Origin: Spirosoma panaciterrae DSM 21099
GTDB taxonomy: Bacteria > Bacteroidota > Bacteroidia > Cytophagales > Spirosomataceae
Length of the DNA: 64,000 nt
Direction: 5' to 3'
NCBI RefSeq assembly: GCF_000374025.1
Contig: NZ_KB893192.1
Coordinates: 1-64,000 of the forward strand
Below, piece after piece: positions 7,863 to 16,830 of the stretch. Numbering within the stretch: position 1 is the first letter of the stretch; each line of letters starts with the position of its first letter. The notes below the pieces were generated by a model. That model saw nothing but the letters and a program-made list of their open reading frames with translations, was not told where the DNA came from and did not search any database. Position numbers and translations under genes: made by a program.

Positions 7863-9431
7863 ATGCCCTCTTCTCTCGTAAAAATCCTGCTGTGTATACT
7901 GATCTCGGTACAGGCGATGGCTCAGCCTGTAAACTCCACGGGTGTAACGACTACCTACCGCAACCCGGTTATTCCGGGTGATTTTGCTGACCCTTCCCTC
8001 CTACGGGTTGGCGATACCTATTATGCCGTCGGAACGTCGTCGGAGTGGGGACCAGTTTTCCCAATTTATACCTCAAAAGACCTGGTCAACTGGACGTATG
8101 TCGGTCCCGTTTTTCATAAACTCCCAGCCTGGACCATGGGCAGTTTCTGGGCACCCGAACTGGTTTATCGCCAGGGTACCTACTACGTTTATTACACGGC
8201 CCGCCGAAAATCGGATCAACACTCGTTCATTGGCGTAGCTACCTCCCGCGACCTACGTAGCGGTTTCACGGATCATGGTCTGCTCTTGGAGTGGACAAGC
8301 GAAGCGATAGACCCGTTTATTATTGACGACGGCGGCAAACCGTACATTACATGGAAAGCCTACGGTCTTGATAAGGGCAAATCGATTGAGCTTCTGGGTG
8401 CTGAGTTATCAGCCGACGGCCTGAAGGTGGTTGGTCAGCACTTTACGTTATTGACCGCCGACCGTTCGGGCTGGGAAGCAGGGGGCATGGAAGGGCAAGC
8501 CCTTTTCAAGCGGGGCAAGTATTACTATATGACCTATTCGGGGAATGCCTGTTGCGGACCTCGGTGTAATTATCAGGTTGGCCTGGCTCGTGCCGAAAAA
8601 TTACGCGGCCCTTGGGAGAAATTCTCCGGAAATCCGGTTCTGGTGAGCGACGACACCTGGAAATGCCCCGGCCATGGCACCGTAGTGACCACCCCCGACA
8701 ATCGGTATGTCTATTTGCACCACGCCTACAGTGGAACGGACTTCACCTTTACGGGCCGACAGGGTGTGTTGAGTGAACTGGTCTGGAACGACCAAACGCA
8801 GTGGCCCACGTTTCGGTACGGAACTTCCGTTCCGGCACAGGCCGAAGCTTTTGGGGGGACTGCCCAGCAAAAAGCACCGGGCCTAGCCGTTCAGTTCACC
8901 GACAAAATCCCCGCCATTCCCTGGACCTGGGACGTAAGCCAGCCTGAACCACCGATAACCCTTCAGGCGGGTCAGTTACAGTTCCCGAACGTAGCCGGTA
9001 GTCCGACGGGAAGCTTTCTGGGATTAGTTATCAATAAAGGAACCTACACGTTCTCTACGGATCTAACGCCCCAGGCGAACGTCCTGCAAAGCATTTGTGT
9101 GTATGGGGATGCGAACAACGCACTGGGTTTCGGCATTCGCAGCGATTCGCTCGAACTATGGCAGGTGAAGGATGGGGTTCGGCAGGTGCTGAAACACCAT
9201 CACTTACCCGAAAAAGCATCGGCGATTACGTTGCAGGTACGCAGTCATGTAGGTCAGTATTATGCATTTAGCTGGCAGACCGTAAGCGGAAAACCGCAAC
9301 CCATAACGACCGAACCCGTCAGTGGCTCTTTTCTGCCCCGTTGGGACCGCGCCCCTCGTATCGGCATTAGTGTGTCAGGGCCACTGAATACGCATAGCCT
9401 CATTCGCTCCGTATCCATGACGTACCCCTGA
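7863..9431 (+). CDS. GH43 family glycosidase (arabinosidase/xylosidase type)
   Basis: A 522-residue exported five-bladed propeller glycosidase, expected to release arabinose or xylose from plant glycans. The signal peptide is residues 1-20 (KILLCILISVQAMAQ). The catalytic base Asp is in GDFADPSLLRVGDTYYA, the pKa-modulating Asp in SEAIDPFIIDDGG, and the general acid Glu in AGGMEGQALFKRGKYYY. The last 190 residues form a beta-sandwich accessory domain of the type found after GH43 (GSFLGLVINKGTYTFSTDL). The gene follows the AraC regulator by 30 bases. Exact substrate cannot be read from sequence. Confidence 0.9.
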   Translation: MPSSLVKILLCILISVQAMAQPVNSTGVTTTYRNPVIPGDFADPSLLRVGDTYYAVGTSSEWGPVFPIYTSKDLVNWTYVGPVFHKLPAWTMGSFWAPELVYRQGTYYVYYTARRKSDQHSFIGVATSRDLRSGFTDHGLLLEWTSEAIDPFIIDDGGKPYITWKAYGLDKGKSIELLGAELSADGLKVVGQHFTLLTADRSGWEAGGMEGQALFKRGKYYYMTYSGNACCGPRCNYQVGLARAEKLRGPWEKFSGNPVLVSDDTWKCPGHGTVVTTPDNRYVYLHHAYSGTDFTFTGRQGVLSELVWNDQTQWPTFRYGTSVPAQAEAFGGTAQQKAPGLAVQFTDKIPAIPWTWDVSQPEPPITLQAGQLQFPNVAGSPTGSFLGLVINKGTYTFSTDLTPQANVLQSICVYGDANNALGFGIRSDSLELWQVKDGVRQVLKHHHLPEKASAITLQVRSHVGQYYAFSWQTVSGKPQPITTEPVSGSFLPRWDRAPRIGISVSGPLNTHSLIRSVSMTYP

Positions 9432-9457
9432 CACCGTCGCTTCTTTTCTAACTATCT

Positions 9458-10393
9458 TTACAATACGGTCAGCGACAATTTCTCCTGTAGTTGGGAATAG
9501 TCAGCCAGTAAACCTTCCACATTTTTGGCGATTTCGGGGGTAAATGTCCCTACATCCCGACGGGTATAGGTCGATATATCGAAACCGCGCAGTTGCAGGA
9601 AGTATTTCGACACGGTCGGATACACATTATGAATCACATCCATGCTGTCGATCAGAAATTGCTGCACCTCTCCTACTTCCTGTTGTAAATCGGCCTGGTT
9701 ATAGTTCTGACACAGCCAGACAATCAGTTCGGGAAAGAAGTTACCCTGAATACACGACAGGCCCGCCGAACCCGCTTTTAGCGACTCAACGGCATGAACC
9801 ATATAGGCGTCGTACAATCCAAAACCGGGCCGATTGGCCAGCCGTAGCTTTTCACGAATCTGGTCGATGTCGAGGCAGGTATCCTTATGGTAAATTACCC
9901 GGCCTGTATCGACAAACAGTTTCAACTGCTCGGGCGAAATCAGGCGTTTGTAAGGCACCGGACATTCGTAAAAACCTACCGAAACCGTAGCTGTTTGGTC
10001 CAGCAACTGAAAAACGCGCTCATTGAACACCTCATTCGAATCAGTCTGTTCGGCCAGCAAACCTGTAATCAGGATAACCGCATCCGTACCTTTATCGGCT
10101 ACCTGTTTCACAAAATCGGCCTGTTGGGCAATAGGTCCACCGAAAGTCCCCGTAGCCACAACAGGCACTCGGCCATTGGTCACTTTGATGACGTGCTCGA
10201 TGACCTGAAGTCGTTCGGCCTCAGTCAGTTCAAACATTTCGCTCGACAGGCAATTGGCAAACAGCCCAGCGGCACCCGCCTGTAAATACAGCTCGGTCAG
10301 TCGGGTAAGCGTGTTGAAATCAATAGCGCCAGTCTCGGTGAATGGCGTCAGCATCACAGGGATGAAGCCTTTTTCGGAAATTTTGTTAGTCAT
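9458..10393 (-). CDS. Dihydrodipicolinate synthase/N-acetylneuraminate lyase family aldolase
   Basis: A 311-residue (beta/alpha)8 class I aldolase. Conserved features are GFIPVMLTPFTETGAIDF at the start, the Schiff-base Lys in RVIYHKDTCLD, and the catalytic Tyr in SVGFYECPVPYK. These enzymes cleave or form pyruvate-containing sugars or lysine precursors. The coupling to a sodium:solute symporter and the surrounding glycosidases argue for catabolism of a sugar acid or sialic-acid-like compound rather than lysine synthesis. The ATG at 10393 overlaps the symporter stop (10386-10388) in an ATGACTAA arrangement, which suggests translational coupling; an upstream in-frame codon at 10405 is less likely. 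Confidence 0.85.
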   Translation of the reverse strand: MTNKISEKGFIPVMLTPFTETGAIDFNTLTRLTELYLQAGAAGLFANCLSSEMFELTEAERLQVIEHVIKVTNGRVPVVATGTFGGPIAQQADFVKQVADKGTDAVILITGLLAEQTDSNEVFNERVFQLLDQTATVSVGFYECPVPYKRLISPEQLKLFVDTGRVIYHKDTCLDIDQIREKLRLANRPGFGLYDAYMVHAVESLKAGSAGLSCIQGNFFPELIVWLCQNYNQADLQQEVGEVQQFLIDSMDVIHNVYPTVSKYFLQLRGFDISTYTRRDVGTFTPEIAKNVEGLLADYSQLQEKLSLTVL

Positions 10394-11978
10394 TGGTAAA
10401 TACACCGGCCTCTTTGGTTTGCTCAGACGGTCGGCCTTTAAGTTTAGTCAGAACAACCCCTACCAGGAAGATAGTAAGCGTACCGACAACGATAATCATG
10501 TTGCTGTGTAATGGATTGCGGAGGTATCCGTACTCGTCGGGCAGTTTAGGCGAAAAGGTCAGCCAGACAATAACCAATACGCCAATAACGACGGCAGTTA
10601 AAGCTTCTGCACTCCTCGTTTGCCGACTGATCAGCCCCAGCAGAAAGAGCCCCAGCATTCCAGCCGCAAAAATACCGGACAATGTCCACCAGGTATCCAG
10701 AATGCTTTTTACCCCAATCATCGCCAGTCCGGCGGTTAGCCCCAACACGCCTACTACCACCGTAGCCAGGTGCAATAGCCGAAGCTGTTTCCGACTCGAT
10801 GGATTCGGGTTGATGTAGCGCTTGTAAATATCTTCGGTAAAGACTGTAGCCGATGCGTTCATACCTGAACTAATGGTACTCATAGCTGCCGACAGAATGG
10901 CCGAAATAATGAGCCCCATCAGGCCAACGGGCACATTGGTAACCATGAAATTAGGCATCACCTTATCGCCATAGTCGGCGGGTTGCAGGGTCGAAGCCAA
11001 CTGGTTTACCTCAGCAGCAGATGCCCCGGCAGGTAATCGTTCGAGGGCGACACTGTGCCGAATGGCTTCGAGAAACTGCGGGTATTGCTGATAATACCCA
11101 AACAGGCACGAACCAATTATAAAAAACAGCAGCGAGGCTGGTACGTACAACCAGACACATAGCCAGAGCGATTTCGACGCTTCTTTTTCCGATGCCGTTG
11201 TATGGTATCGCTGGATGTAATTCTGGTCCATACCAAAGTTGTTCAGATTGATAAAGAAACCATAGAACAGCACCACCCAGAATGTCGATTGAGTAAAATC
11301 GGGCGAGAGGCTGCCCAGACTGAATTTATCATGTGCTTTACCAATCTCGATGATGGAAGAAATACCTCCTGGCATAGCCTGCACAATCAGGTACATAATG
11401 AGCAGTGCCCCAAACGTTTTGATAACGCCTTGCACCACTTCGGTCCAGATCACGGCTTCCATGCCACCCATCACAGTATAAATGATGATACAAACGCCCA
11501 TCACCACCATAATCGTTTGCATCGAATACCCCGTCAGCGCCTGTAAGCTCAGCGCAATGCCCAGAAAGATCGATCCCATACGGGCCAGTTGGGTCAGCAG
11601 AAAGCAGACAACGGCATAGGTTCGCGCCCATGAGCCAAACCGATGCTCGAAATGGGTATAGGCCGACACTTCGCCCGAGCGCCGATAAAACGGGATAAAA
11701 TACCGGGAAGCCACAAAAGCAGCCAGCGGCATGGATAAACTGAATACAAACGAATTCCAGTTACCCCCAAACGCTTTGCCCGGTACCCCCAGAAATGTGT
11801 TGCTACTCAAAAACGTCGCGTAAATCGACAAGCCCGTTGCCCAGCCAGGTATCAGCCCGGAAGCCGTGGTAAACTGGTCGGCATTTTTATTTTTTCGGGA
11901 GAAATACACGCCCACCAGCACCATCGCTACGAGATACGCAGCAATAACGCCAAGGTCGATCAAGGGTAAATTTTTCAT
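10386..11978 (-). CDS. Sodium:solute symporter (SSS family)
   Basis: A 530-residue inner-membrane transporter with about 13 hydrophobic segments, starting LIDLGVIAAYLVAMVLVGVY and ending IIVVGTLTIFLVGVVL. SSS family marks include FLSSNTFLGVPGKAFGGNW in the first helices and AAMSTISSGMNASATVFTED for the sodium-site helix. It imports an organic solute, here probably a sugar or sugar acid, with Na+. The gene overlaps the downstream aldolase by 8 bases, so the two form one unit. Upstream is a glycosidase remnant rather than an intact enzyme gene. Confidence 0.9.
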   Translation of the reverse strand: MKNLPLIDLGVIAAYLVAMVLVGVYFSRKNKNADQFTTASGLIPGWATGLSIYATFLSSNTFLGVPGKAFGGNWNSFVFSLSMPLAAFVASRYFIPFYRRSGEVSAYTHFEHRFGSWARTYAVVCFLLTQLARMGSIFLGIALSLQALTGYSMQTIMVVMGVCIIIYTVMGGMEAVIWTEVVQGVIKTFGALLIMYLIVQAMPGGISSIIEIGKAHDKFSLGSLSPDFTQSTFWVVLFYGFFINLNNFGMDQNYIQRYHTTASEKEASKSLWLCVWLYVPASLLFFIIGSCLFGYYQQYPQFLEAIRHSVALERLPAGASAAEVNQLASTLQPADYGDKVMPNFMVTNVPVGLMGLIISAILSAAMSTISSGMNASATVFTEDIYKRYINPNPSSRKQLRLLHLATVVVGVLGLTAGLAMIGVKSILDTWWTLSGIFAAGMLGLFLLGLISRQTRSAEALTAVVIGVLVIVWLTFSPKLPDEYGYLRNPLHSNMIIVVGTLTIFLVGVVLTKLKGRPSEQTKEAGVFTND

Positions 11979-11987
11979 ATGGGGATT

Positions 11988-12452
11988 CTAAAATTTCCGG
12001 GCCGCTAAATATCCTGCTTTATTCCCTTTAAATACTTGTTTTCCCTTTGAAAGGACTATGAACCCCTTGCCTTTTCCGTAATGTCGGCTGATTGTATCAT
12101 TCAGAATGGTTAGTATTTTGCCATGATACGGCACATTATTCAGACAAAACCAGCCCCATTTGGCATCAGGAATCAAGGAATGAATTGCCAATACGTTATC
12201 GACACGGGGTTTTAGTTTGATCAGATTATCGATGATCAAATCAGCAAAGCCTGAATGGTTGTAAAATTTACTTCGTGGATTATCCCCTTTCAGCCACTCG
12301 CCCGTCTTTTCATCCTGATATTCAGCCAGATCAATCGAATTCGGTAGGGGGCGTTAGCTGGACCCACCGACGGGCATTTTCCGGTGTATCATCAGGTAGG
12401 TTCAAACACCACAGTCTAACCAGACGTATTGACAACCGATAAGCTGGGTATA
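11988..12452 (-). pseudogene. C-terminal remnant of an MGH1-like glycoside hydrolase, frameshifted
   Basis: The frame ending at 11988 can be read back past its apparent start as NSIDLAEYQDEKTGEW, KGDNPRSKFYNHSGFADL, PDAKWGWFCLNNVPYHGK and HYGKGKGFIVLSKGK. This is the C-terminal signature of large MGH1-type (mannosylglycerate hydrolase-like) glycosidases. Near 12345 the coding frame shifts: the preceding part continues as LVRLWCLNLPDDTPENARRW and VQLTPPTEFD before a stop. Everything further upstream, several hundred residues in intact relatives, is missing. It was probably once cotranscribed with the symporter, whose gene begins 9 bases downstream. Family assignment is from memory of the motif pattern. 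Confidence 0.6.
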
Positions 12453-12619
12453 TAGACAGCTTTTATGAGGTGATTTCATTCCGTGTAAAGCCTATCCAAA
12501 CAGGCCGTATCGGCGGAATCCTCAAAACTGGATTGGAATAAACCACTACAGAATAGGCTCTTTTCTCAGGGTCTTGCCGGATGTTGGCGTGTTCGAGACG
12601 GGGATGCCCCGGGAGCAAT
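12453..12619. other. Gap between glycosidase remnant and ricin-domain gene
   Basis: No gene is recognised. It holds the downstream region of the ricin-domain gene and the broken edge of the glycosidase remnant. An open frame at 12463-12717 on the minus strand mostly shadows the ricin-domain gene. Confidence 0.5.
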
Positions 12620-13132
12620 TTAAATTTGTGGGTCCTGCTCGTAGATAGTCCACAATTGAGCCTGCGAATTCGATTTTTTAGCCAGTATGATTCGGGAGTT
12701 GACAGACCCTTTAGCATCGACGGGCGTAATGTACAAATCCGATCCTTTGAGTTTGATTCGGTAAGTATCCTTTCCGGCAGAAATGAATTCGTATTCCTGA
12801 TTAGCTTGCGACGTTACCAGCGGCTGTTGCTCCAGATTGGCCCCCTCACAAGACTTACCACTTTCGGGCTGCAAGGTTTTGCTGGTAAACAGATTGCGAA
12901 GCTGATAGGTGTCGCCTTCTACATGCAGAAAATCCCAGGTAACGCATTTCCAGTTCACGGGCGAATATGCCACGATGGGCGTTCCATCGGCTTTGCGTGC
13001 ATCCTGAACCCGTAACAATAACCCGGTCTGAACATTTTTGATGGCATAGTGCCCCCGAATCGACGGAGGGAAGGCACTTCCAAGACCCATATACAGGTCG
13101 ATCAGGAGCAGAAAAATGAGTTTGTTTTTCAT
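12620..13132 (-). CDS. Exported ricin-type beta-trefoil (RICIN) domain protein
   Basis: A 170-residue protein with a signal peptide (KLIFLLLIDLYMGLGSA) followed by one beta-trefoil-like domain. The repeats show the lectin pattern: GHYAIKNVQTGLLLRVQDAR, YQLRNLFTSKTLQPESG, YRIKLKGSDLYI and a final AQLWTIYEQDP with the QxW-like motif. It probably binds carbohydrate outside the inner membrane. The ATG at 13132 gives the signal peptide; an upstream TTG at 13144 is less likely. It sits downstream of the small lipoprotein gene on the same strand, with 86 bases between. Confidence 0.6.
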   Translation of the reverse strand: MKNKLIFLLLIDLYMGLGSAFPPSIRGHYAIKNVQTGLLLRVQDARKADGTPIVAYSPVNWKCVTWDFLHVEGDTYQLRNLFTSKTLQPESGKSCEGANLEQQPLVTSQANQEYEFISAGKDTYRIKLKGSDLYITPVDAKGSVNSRIILAKKSNSQAQLWTIYEQDPQI

Positions 13133-13218
13133 CTTAACGAGCAATAACGTTTGGCGAACTTCCCGAAGCGGCCTGGTCTGTACAACGCATACGGCTTCGG
13201 AAAGTTACGCAAACTTCG

Positions 13219-13659
13219 CTATTTCGTAAGCGTCAGATGCTCATTTTCAGCGGGATTGCTATTATCCAGTTTAATGATCGATGAACTGGCATCCAGAATG
13301 GTCCAGGTCTTGCTTAATTTGTCGTAAGGTGTTTTTATACCAAAGCTTAGTGTTACCGTCTTCGAATCGGCGGGTGTCCCATAGTAGCTGTTTCCGCCCC
13401 ACGACCAGGAGCCTACAGTCGTCTGACCACCCTGTGTTGCAGTAGCCTTTCCATCACTAGTGAAATTAATGCTAATACTTCCCAGCGACTTCAGTTTATC
13501 TTCGGTTCCCTGTACATAAGAACTGATTACCCAGGTTCCCGGAGCCAGTAGCTTAGGAAATGTGGTGTCGGTAGTGGCGGGTGCTACGTCGTCCGTGCTT
13601 TTCTTACAACCCATAACGAACAGCACAACCAGCAGCAGAGAAAACAGAATCGGTTTCAT
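13219..13659 (-). CDS. Small lipoprotein, lipocalin-like
   Basis: A 146-residue lipoprotein with lipobox VLFVMGCKK, so it is lipid-anchored at Cys 17 or so. The mature part (LAPGTWVISSYVQGTEDK, then ISINFTSDGKATATQGG and VGSWSW) has the layout of Bacteroidetes lipocalin-like or META-type small beta-barrels that report unfitted mass as 'weight of residual' patterns; no catalytic residues are seen. The function is unknown. The ATG at 13659 is chosen over 13671 because it gives the compact signal peptide. Confidence 0.6.
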   Translation of the reverse strand: MKPILFSLLLVVLFVMGCKKSTDDVAPATTDTTFPKLLAPGTWVISSYVQGTEDKLKSLGSISINFTSDGKATATQGGQTTVGSWSWGGNSYYGTPADSKTVTLSFGIKTPYDKLSKTWTILDASSSIIKLDNSNPAENEHLTLTK

Positions 13660-13771
13660 AGTAGCGTACAATTTTGAGGTGAACGATACTACGAATACGA
13701 AAAAGGAATGTGGCAGGTTGCGTTGGCTTTATCTTCACCAGATTAGATTGCAGACGAGCCCTGATTTCATC

Positions 13772-15391
13772 TTAGTTTTCAGGAACGTACCAAAACGGAA
13801 TCTGGTAGTACGGCTGGGGTTTATTGGCCGAATCGGGCACGGTGATGCGAAGCAGATTTCGGCCAGCCTTCAACCCATTGGTCATCAAAACGGTGGCCAG
13901 TCCCCGCTGCCCGTTGTCGGCCCGTTGGGTGAACAGAAAACCTGGCGCCCGGTAAAGCGAGTCGTTCACATAGACGCCAAAATACGACTCCAGTGATTTC
14001 AGATACCAGGCGGCCCGCTTCTCGCGTTTTTCTTTTTTCGATAGATTATCTGGCCATTGGGGCTCTTTAAATCGCTTTGTCAGTTCGCTATCCAGCACTT
14101 TGGGGTAGCTGAGAAACAACCGAATGTAGGGCTCACGAATTACGTCGGACTGGATACTGGCGTTGTCAATCAGTTGATCCGGCGTCCGTAAATTATCGAA
14201 TGCATTCACATCAACCATCTGGTTCGGATCACGCGTCGACATAAACGACCGACTATCAAACAAGTCCGATGCATTCCTGATCTGAACAAGTTGGCCGGTC
14301 ATGAATACGATTTCTATGGCTAAACCCAGCCCGATTATCCATACATATCGTTTTTGGAGTATTTTCTGTGGAATCTGGCTGGTAAATGTAAGGCTGATGT
14401 ATTGCGCCGGCCGATAAAGACCCAGAAATATGATTGAAAATCCTTCGCTCATGCGAAAGGCAATCGGGGCGAATCGATCATCATCACGAAACCGGGGTAA
14501 ATTAAGGATAGTATATACAAGGATAAATCCCGACACAAGAGACACCAGTACCCAGCCTACTATTGTACGAACGGTTTCATACAGGTGATCGGGTACCAGC
14601 AATTGCAGACTAGCCTCGATCAGGACAAACAGTGCGTAAAAGCCAGCAATACCAAATAAGAAAAACACTAAACTGAAGGCCAGTGCAAACACAACATTGC
14701 ATCGTTTATCCAGCCGGATGATGTAATCAGACAACGTCCCCATTTCGCCGGCCAATCGCTGTTGGGCATATCGGCTCAACTTATAGACGCGATCATACCG
14801 AATGCCATCCGGATAAACAGCCAGCAGACCCACTAGCCCAATCCAGAAGGCCCGCATAACAAAATTGGCCAGAAACGCCCCAAACAGTACATAGCAAGCC
14901 CCTTTCATGATCCCAAACATTTCTGCGGGCATCATTTCATGAATTAAATCGGCATCGGTCATCAGGTTGTACCGATAATAGGTCAGCGCACTTTCCAGTA
15001 GATCGGGCAGACTGAGCGTAGCAAACATAGCGGCTCCCGAAACAATCAGTTCCAGGTTCCAGCTTTGGGCTGTTAATTCGCGAAGTTGATTCTGAATCTC
15101 CGGCTCAGTGGTCGGTAGGGTATCTACTGGCGTTCCTTCGGGAAGGGGCATGTTCTGTATACGGTGGTCTACCTGCAAAATAGCGCTTTTCGCGTATTCT
15201 TTCACATACACACTACGCTCGTCTGCGATTGTTTCGCAACAAACCTTTACTAGGGCACCCTCTTTCTTAGATTTACCCGACGGGCACAAGCCCTTTTCGG
15301 CATCCAATTTACCCGACGGTTCCTGACAAAAAGTAGGAAAGGTTAGGGCAATAGCAGCTACCAACCAACAGAGGTTGACTGTCTTTTTCAT
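13772..15391 (-). CDS. Large membrane protein of unknown function
   Basis: A 539-residue protein with a signal peptide (LCWLVAAIALTFPTFC), a Cys-rich stretch after it (GLCPSGKSKKEGALVKVCCE), and about six membrane segments between residues 110 and 360, such as YVLFGAFLANFVMRAFWIGL, VVFALAFSLVFFLFGIAGFY and IVGWVLVSLVSGFILVYTIL. The last 170 residues are soluble; their end (GVYVNDSLYRAPGFLF, LKAGRNLLRITVPDS) looks like a beta-rich domain with a 'displaced ligand' type ornament. I do not recognise the family. It stands alone between convergent-free spacers and its promoter was not identified. Confidence 0.65.
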   Translation of the reverse strand: MKKTVNLCWLVAAIALTFPTFCQEPSGKLDAEKGLCPSGKSKKEGALVKVCCETIADERSVYVKEYAKSAILQVDHRIQNMPLPEGTPVDTLPTTEPEIQNQLRELTAQSWNLELIVSGAAMFATLSLPDLLESALTYYRYNLMTDADLIHEMMPAEMFGIMKGACYVLFGAFLANFVMRAFWIGLVGLLAVYPDGIRYDRVYKLSRYAQQRLAGEMGTLSDYIIRLDKRCNVVFALAFSLVFFLFGIAGFYALFVLIEASLQLLVPDHLYETVRTIVGWVLVSLVSGFILVYTILNLPRFRDDDRFAPIAFRMSEGFSIIFLGLYRPAQYISLTFTSQIPQKILQKRYVWIIGLGLAIEIVFMTGQLVQIRNASDLFDSRSFMSTRDPNQMVDVNAFDNLRTPDQLIDNASIQSDVIREPYIRLFLSYPKVLDSELTKRFKEPQWPDNLSKKEKREKRAAWYLKSLESYFGVYVNDSLYRAPGFLFTQRADNGQRGLATVLMTNGLKAGRNLLRITVPDSANKPQPYYQIPFWYVPEN

Positions 15392-15634
15392 GGGCTGTTT
15401 CCGGGGTATTGGTTGAGTCTGACGTCTGTTGCGAGATCTGGCATGGCTGGGCGAGTATGTTCTGACAGACGCTTACTCCTGCCATAGATGCTGCAATTAC
15501 CCTGGCTAAATGCTCAATACATCCTATCTGAATACAGTACGCCCCGCCGTTTTATCGGGTAAAACCAACCCCTTCCCGACTTATTGGCGTAAGGCCAGTA
15601 TCTTTACTCCAACCTGCCTAAACCGCTCGTCCGA
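15392..15634. other. 243-base divergent spacer
   Basis: It lies between the unknown membrane protein and galM and should carry promoters for both. TATCTTTA at 15599-15606 is one base from the -7 consensus for galM, but the nearest TTG is only 12 bases away, so the match is weak. Nothing else is seen. Confidence 0.3.
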
Positions 15635-16783
15635 ATGAAACTCATTATCTCACTTTTAGCTGGAACGCTTTTTTTAAGCAGCATGACTCCTGAATTTTCG
15701 AACAACCCATCGCCAACTCCACCCAAAGCCGGTATTGAAAAAACCCTGTTTGGCACTTTCCCCGACGGGCGTGAGGCCGACCTGTTTACACTTCGCAATG
15801 CGGCCGGAATGGTCGTAAAAATTACCAATTACGGCGGCTACATCGTTTCCATCGCTACCCCGGATAAATCAGGCAAACTGGATGATGTGACGCTGGGGGT
15901 GCCGACCTTCGCTGATTATATAAAAGGAACGCCTAGTCTGGGACCGATTATCGGGCGGTATGGCAACCGAATTGCCAACGGGAAATTTACGCTGGATGGA
16001 CAGGAATATACGCTGGCTCAGAACAATAACGGCAACCACATTCATGGTGGCCCCACCGGCTTCGATAAACGACTCTGGAAAGCGACGCCCCAAGATGGAG
16101 CCGAACCCGCCGTTAGGCTGGAATATATGGCTAAGGATGGAGAAGAAGGCTATCCGGGTAATCTGGCCGTTACGGTGACGTACACACTTCAAAAGGATAA
16201 CGGCCTACGCATCGACTATAAAGCTTCGACTGATAAGCCTACGGTATTCAACCCGACAAATCATACGTATTTCAATCTGAGTGGTATGAAACACGATGTG
16301 ATGAACCATGTGCTGATGGTAGCGGCCAATACCGTGCTGGCAACTGACCCCAAACAGATTCCGACGGGTGAGATTTTACCTGTAGCGGGCACCCCGTTCG
16401 ATTTCACAAAGCCAACTCCCCTGGGCGAACGCATCAACGATACCACCAACGTCCAGATCAAATACGGCAAAGGGTATGACCACTGCTGGGTATTCACCGA
16501 TCAGTCGAAAAAGTTAAAATTGGGCGCCACGCTGTACGACCCAGCAACCGGGCGGTTTATGGAAACCTTTACGACTGAGCCCGCTGTACAGGTATATACA
16601 GCTAATAATCTGAATGGCAAACTACAAAATAAGGATGGGGTGCCGCTTAGCCGTCGGTTTGGGGTTTGTCTGGAAACCCAGCATTTCCCCGATTCGCCCA
16701 ACCATTCGAATTTTCCCAGCACCGTTCTGCGCCCCGGCGAAACCTTTAACAGCACAACTGTGTATCGGTTTTCAGTGAAGTAG
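15635..16783 (+). CDS. galM: Aldose 1-epimerase (mutarotase), exported
   Basis: A 382-residue galactose mutarotase-type enzyme that interconverts alpha and beta anomers of aldoses. The N-terminal hydrophobic segment (IISLLAGTLFLSSM) marks export to the periplasm. Conserved features are VVKITNYGGYIVSI, GPIIGRYGNRIANGKF, the substrate-binding His in NNNGNHIHGGP, the catalytic His in NPTNHTYFNLSG and the catalytic Glu in CLETQHFPDSPN. Periplasmic mutarotases of this type are common beside Bacteroidetes glycan-degrading genes and feed released sugars to importers. A strong bidirectional hairpin separates it from mtgA. Confidence 0.92.
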   Translation: MKLIISLLAGTLFLSSMTPEFSNNPSPTPPKAGIEKTLFGTFPDGREADLFTLRNAAGMVVKITNYGGYIVSIATPDKSGKLDDVTLGVPTFADYIKGTPSLGPIIGRYGNRIANGKFTLDGQEYTLAQNNNGNHIHGGPTGFDKRLWKATPQDGAEPAVRLEYMAKDGEEGYPGNLAVTVTYTLQKDNGLRIDYKASTDKPTVFNPTNHTYFNLSGMKHDVMNHVLMVAANTVLATDPKQIPTGEILPVAGTPFDFTKPTPLGERINDTTNVQIKYGKGYDHCWVFTDQSKKLKLGATLYDPATGRFMETFTTEPAVQVYTANNLNGKLQNKDGVPLSRRFGVCLETQHFPDSPNHSNFPSTVLRPGETFNSTTVYRFSVK

Positions 16784-16791
16784 CTACAAAG

Positions 16792-16829
16792 CCCCTCACC
16801 CCAAGTAGCGTTTCGCCTGGGGTGAGGGG
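16792..16829. terminator. Bidirectional terminator between galM and mtgA
   Basis: A perfect 12-base stem, CCCCTCACCCCA (16792-16803) with TGGGGTGAGGGG (16818-16829), lies between the two convergent stop codons and can serve both strands. It is followed by TTT on the plus strand. Confidence 0.75.
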
Positions 16830-16830
16830 T

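Noticed and set aside
13562..13996. 144-residue plus-strand frame across the small lipoprotein and the next gene end
   Set aside because: It crosses two minus-strand genes and has no coding motifs.
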